From: Lentisphaeria bacterium
GTDB lineage: Bacteria; Verrucomicrobiota; Lentisphaeria; Victivallales; UBA1829
Assembly (NCBI GenBank): GCA_017503375.1
Contig: JAFVTF010000011.1
Location: forward strand, 43,463-107,462
DNA length: 64,000 nt
Reading direction: 5' to 3'
A program made the translations under genes and the position numbers. A model generated the notes under the pieces. It ran no database searches. It saw only the letters and a list, made by a program, of their open reading frames with translations, and was not told where the DNA came from. Positions 62,960 through 64,000 of this stretch are shown in pieces. Numbering within the stretch: position 1 is the first letter of the stretch; each line of letters opens with the position of its first letter.

Positions 62960-63802
62960 ATGAAAATCGGTGCAATTGCAGAATCTCTTAAAAAGCCCCG
63001 CCTTGAGGCAATTAAAGAGTATGGAAAAATGGGAATTCAGGGCGTGCAGATGTATTGTGGCAAAGAATTTGTCGATTTTTCTGATGCTCAGATTCAGGAA
63101 ATTATTGATACCGCAAAAGCTGCAAATGTGGAAATTGTTTCCATTTGCGGTGACATTGGCGGTCATGATTTTCAGATCGCAGACAAGTGTATGGCACGTG
63201 CAGAATTCATGTGCAGTGTGGTTGATACAGCTGTCCGTTTGAACTGCCGTATTATCACCACCCATATCGGAGTCGTTCCTGCAGATAAGAATGATCCCGT
63301 TTATCCTCTGATGCTGAAGTCCATCCGTTATGCTGCTGAATATGCCGCATCCAGGAATTGTATCTTTGCGATTGAAACCGGACCGGAACAGCCGGAAACT
63401 CTGTGTGCTTTCATTGAAGATGTCAATTCCAAAGGTTTAGGCGTCAATCTTGACCCCGCAAACCTGCGTATGGTTTCCATGGCAGACCCCGTTCATGCGG
63501 TGGAAGTCCTTGGAAAATATATAGTTCACACCCACGCAAAAGACGGAAAAGTTCTGGAACCCGGTTCTGCTGCAGCAGCTTACGGCATGGTGAACCCCGA
63601 TGGAACGCCCCGTGTGTTTGCTGAAAAACCGACCAAATTCCTGGAAGTTCCTCTGGGACAGGGTCAAGTTCCCTGGACTGAATATATTGCAGCTTTGAAG
63701 AAAGCCGGATTTGACGGATTCCTGACCATTGAACGGGAATGCGGAGACAATCCAGCAGGAGATATCCAGCTTGCCTATGACTTCCTCAAAAAGTTGATCT
63801 GA
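62960..63802 (+). CDS. Sugar-phosphate isomerase/epimerase-like TIM barrel
   Basis: 280 aa. GIQGVQMYCGKEFVDFSDAQ, VEIVSICGDIGGHDF, RNCIFAIETGPEQPE (metal Glu), KGLGVNLDPANLRMVS (Asp ligand), YIVHTHAKDGKVL (His ligand) and FLTIERECG (final Glu) define the xylose-isomerase-like family with a complete metal site. Substrate unknown; it has no sugar-operon context here beyond the unknown gene upstream. CAGGAG precedes the ATG. Confidence 0.9.
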   Translation: MKIGAIAESLKKPRLEAIKEYGKMGIQGVQMYCGKEFVDFSDAQIQEIIDTAKAANVEIVSICGDIGGHDFQIADKCMARAEFMCSVVDTAVRLNCRIITTHIGVVPADKNDPVYPLMLKSIRYAAEYAASRNCIFAIETGPEQPETLCAFIEDVNSKGLGVNLDPANLRMVSMADPVHAVEVLGKYIVHTHAKDGKVLEPGSAAAAYGMVNPDGTPRVFAEKPTKFLEVPLGQGQVPWTEYIAALKKAGFDGFLTIERECGDNPAGDIQLAYDFLKKLI

Positions 63803-63825
63803 GGAAGACCTCTCAAGTTGAATGG

Positions 63826-63856
63826 AAGAGGATCGGGGCGTTCCGGTCCTCTTTTT
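63826..63856 (+). terminator. Rho-independent terminator after the isomerase-like gene
   Basis: GAGGATCGG (63828-63836) pairs with CCGGTCCTC (63843-63851), with one wobble, then TTTTT. Confidence 0.88.
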
Positions 63857-63860
63857 CTTT

Positions 63861-64000
63861 AGCTCTGTTCCCAATAAAGGTTGTTCCTTGAGGAGGGGAA
63901 AAAGCCCTTTTGAGGAAAGGTCCTTTTTCCCCTCCTCAAACTCCACCCCTTTTTTCCAAACCTTTTTGCGGCATTCCGATTTTTACGATGTAAAAATCGA
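63861..64000 (-). repeat. Dispersed TIR-flanked structured repeat, copy D (cut by window edge)
   Basis: Terminal repeat AGCTCTGTTCCC starts at 63861. Hairpin 2 here is a perfect 17-bp stem, TTGAGGAGGGGAAAAAG (63888-63904) with 63923-63939, different in sequence from copies A and B but still fully paired. Hairpin 1 has inner arms GATTTTTAC (63978-63986) and GTAAAAATC (63990-63998). The other end lies outside the window. Confidence 0.85.

Overview
The window looks like a chromosomal segment of a Lentisphaerota (Victivallis-like) bacterium. This is inferred from gene content, not from any database comparison. The points behind it are: a type IV prepilin signal [18 protein letters not shown] repeated in three complete genes and one truncated gene, each sitting with carbohydrate-active genes; a mid-range GC content; many secreted glycosidase-like proteins; and a diderm envelope gene set (LptE-like, BamD-like, a BamE-like lipoprotein, MurE with the DNPR motif for diaminopimelate). 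Anaerobic life is suggested by HydE and by a three-gene flavin/Fe-S NAD(P) oxidoreductase that resembles electron-bifurcating transhydrogenases.

Layout. 1-4.2 kb: 3' end of ptsI, a cyclophilin and a GH36-like alpha-galactosidase. 4.5-9 kb (minus): a small lipoprotein, a GAF-SpoIIE phosphatase, an SDR gene broken by an in-frame stop, obg and rpmA. 9-13.3 kb: an unknown TIM-barrel-like protein, a ROK regulator and a glycosidase. 13.5-18.8 kb (plus): a tightly overlapping operon of riboflavin synthase, an unknown protein, the ABC-F ATPase Uup, MazG, CysK and a cysteine-cluster protein. 18.8-19.8 kb: a sialidase-like protein. 20.2-24 kb: a thiamin operon (thi4-thiE-thiD-thiC) behind a consensus promoter and a TPP riboswitch. 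24.2-28.9 kb: a GntR-type regulator, a 38-aa ORF, a prepilin and two paralogous secreted beta-helix-like proteins. 28.9-33.9 kb (minus): BamD-like, LptE-like, BamE-like, MurF and MurE. 34-37 kb: a glycosyltransferase, HydE and TrmO. 37.1-40.4 kb (minus): a prepilin plus a large secreted glycosidase-like protein. 40.5-45.9 kb (minus): NuoE-like, NuoF-like and GltD-fusion subunits, then ychF.

45.9-48.0 kb is a decayed, AT-rich accessory patch. It holds a frameshifted remnant resembling a phage portal C-terminus, a small coiled-coil ORF, and a secreted thermonuclease whose leader is a promoter-driven, highly structured RNA ending in an intrinsic terminator. It also holds fragments of a second copy of the neighbouring CBM9-like/prepilin gene pair. 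48.0-56.5 kb (minus) is an apparent eight-gene sugar operon: split transketolase, SDR, sugar isomerase, DUF4838-type glycosidase, two secreted proteins and a prepilin. 56.9-63.8 kb: glycerate kinase, a small membrane protein, a GMP synthase whose glutaminase domain has lost its catalytic core, an Ala/Pro-linker protein, cysS, a DUF523 protein, an unknown protein and a sugar-phosphate isomerase-like protein.

The two strongest unexplained signals are these. First, four intergenic copies of a roughly 190-bp element with terminal inverted repeats, whose internal hairpins keep pairing while their sequence changes between copies. Second, the thermonuclease leader RNA, in which the closing helix overlaps the terminator stem, as in a riboswitch or attenuator. 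I saw no tRNA, rRNA or complete insertion sequence, and no convincing CRISPR array.
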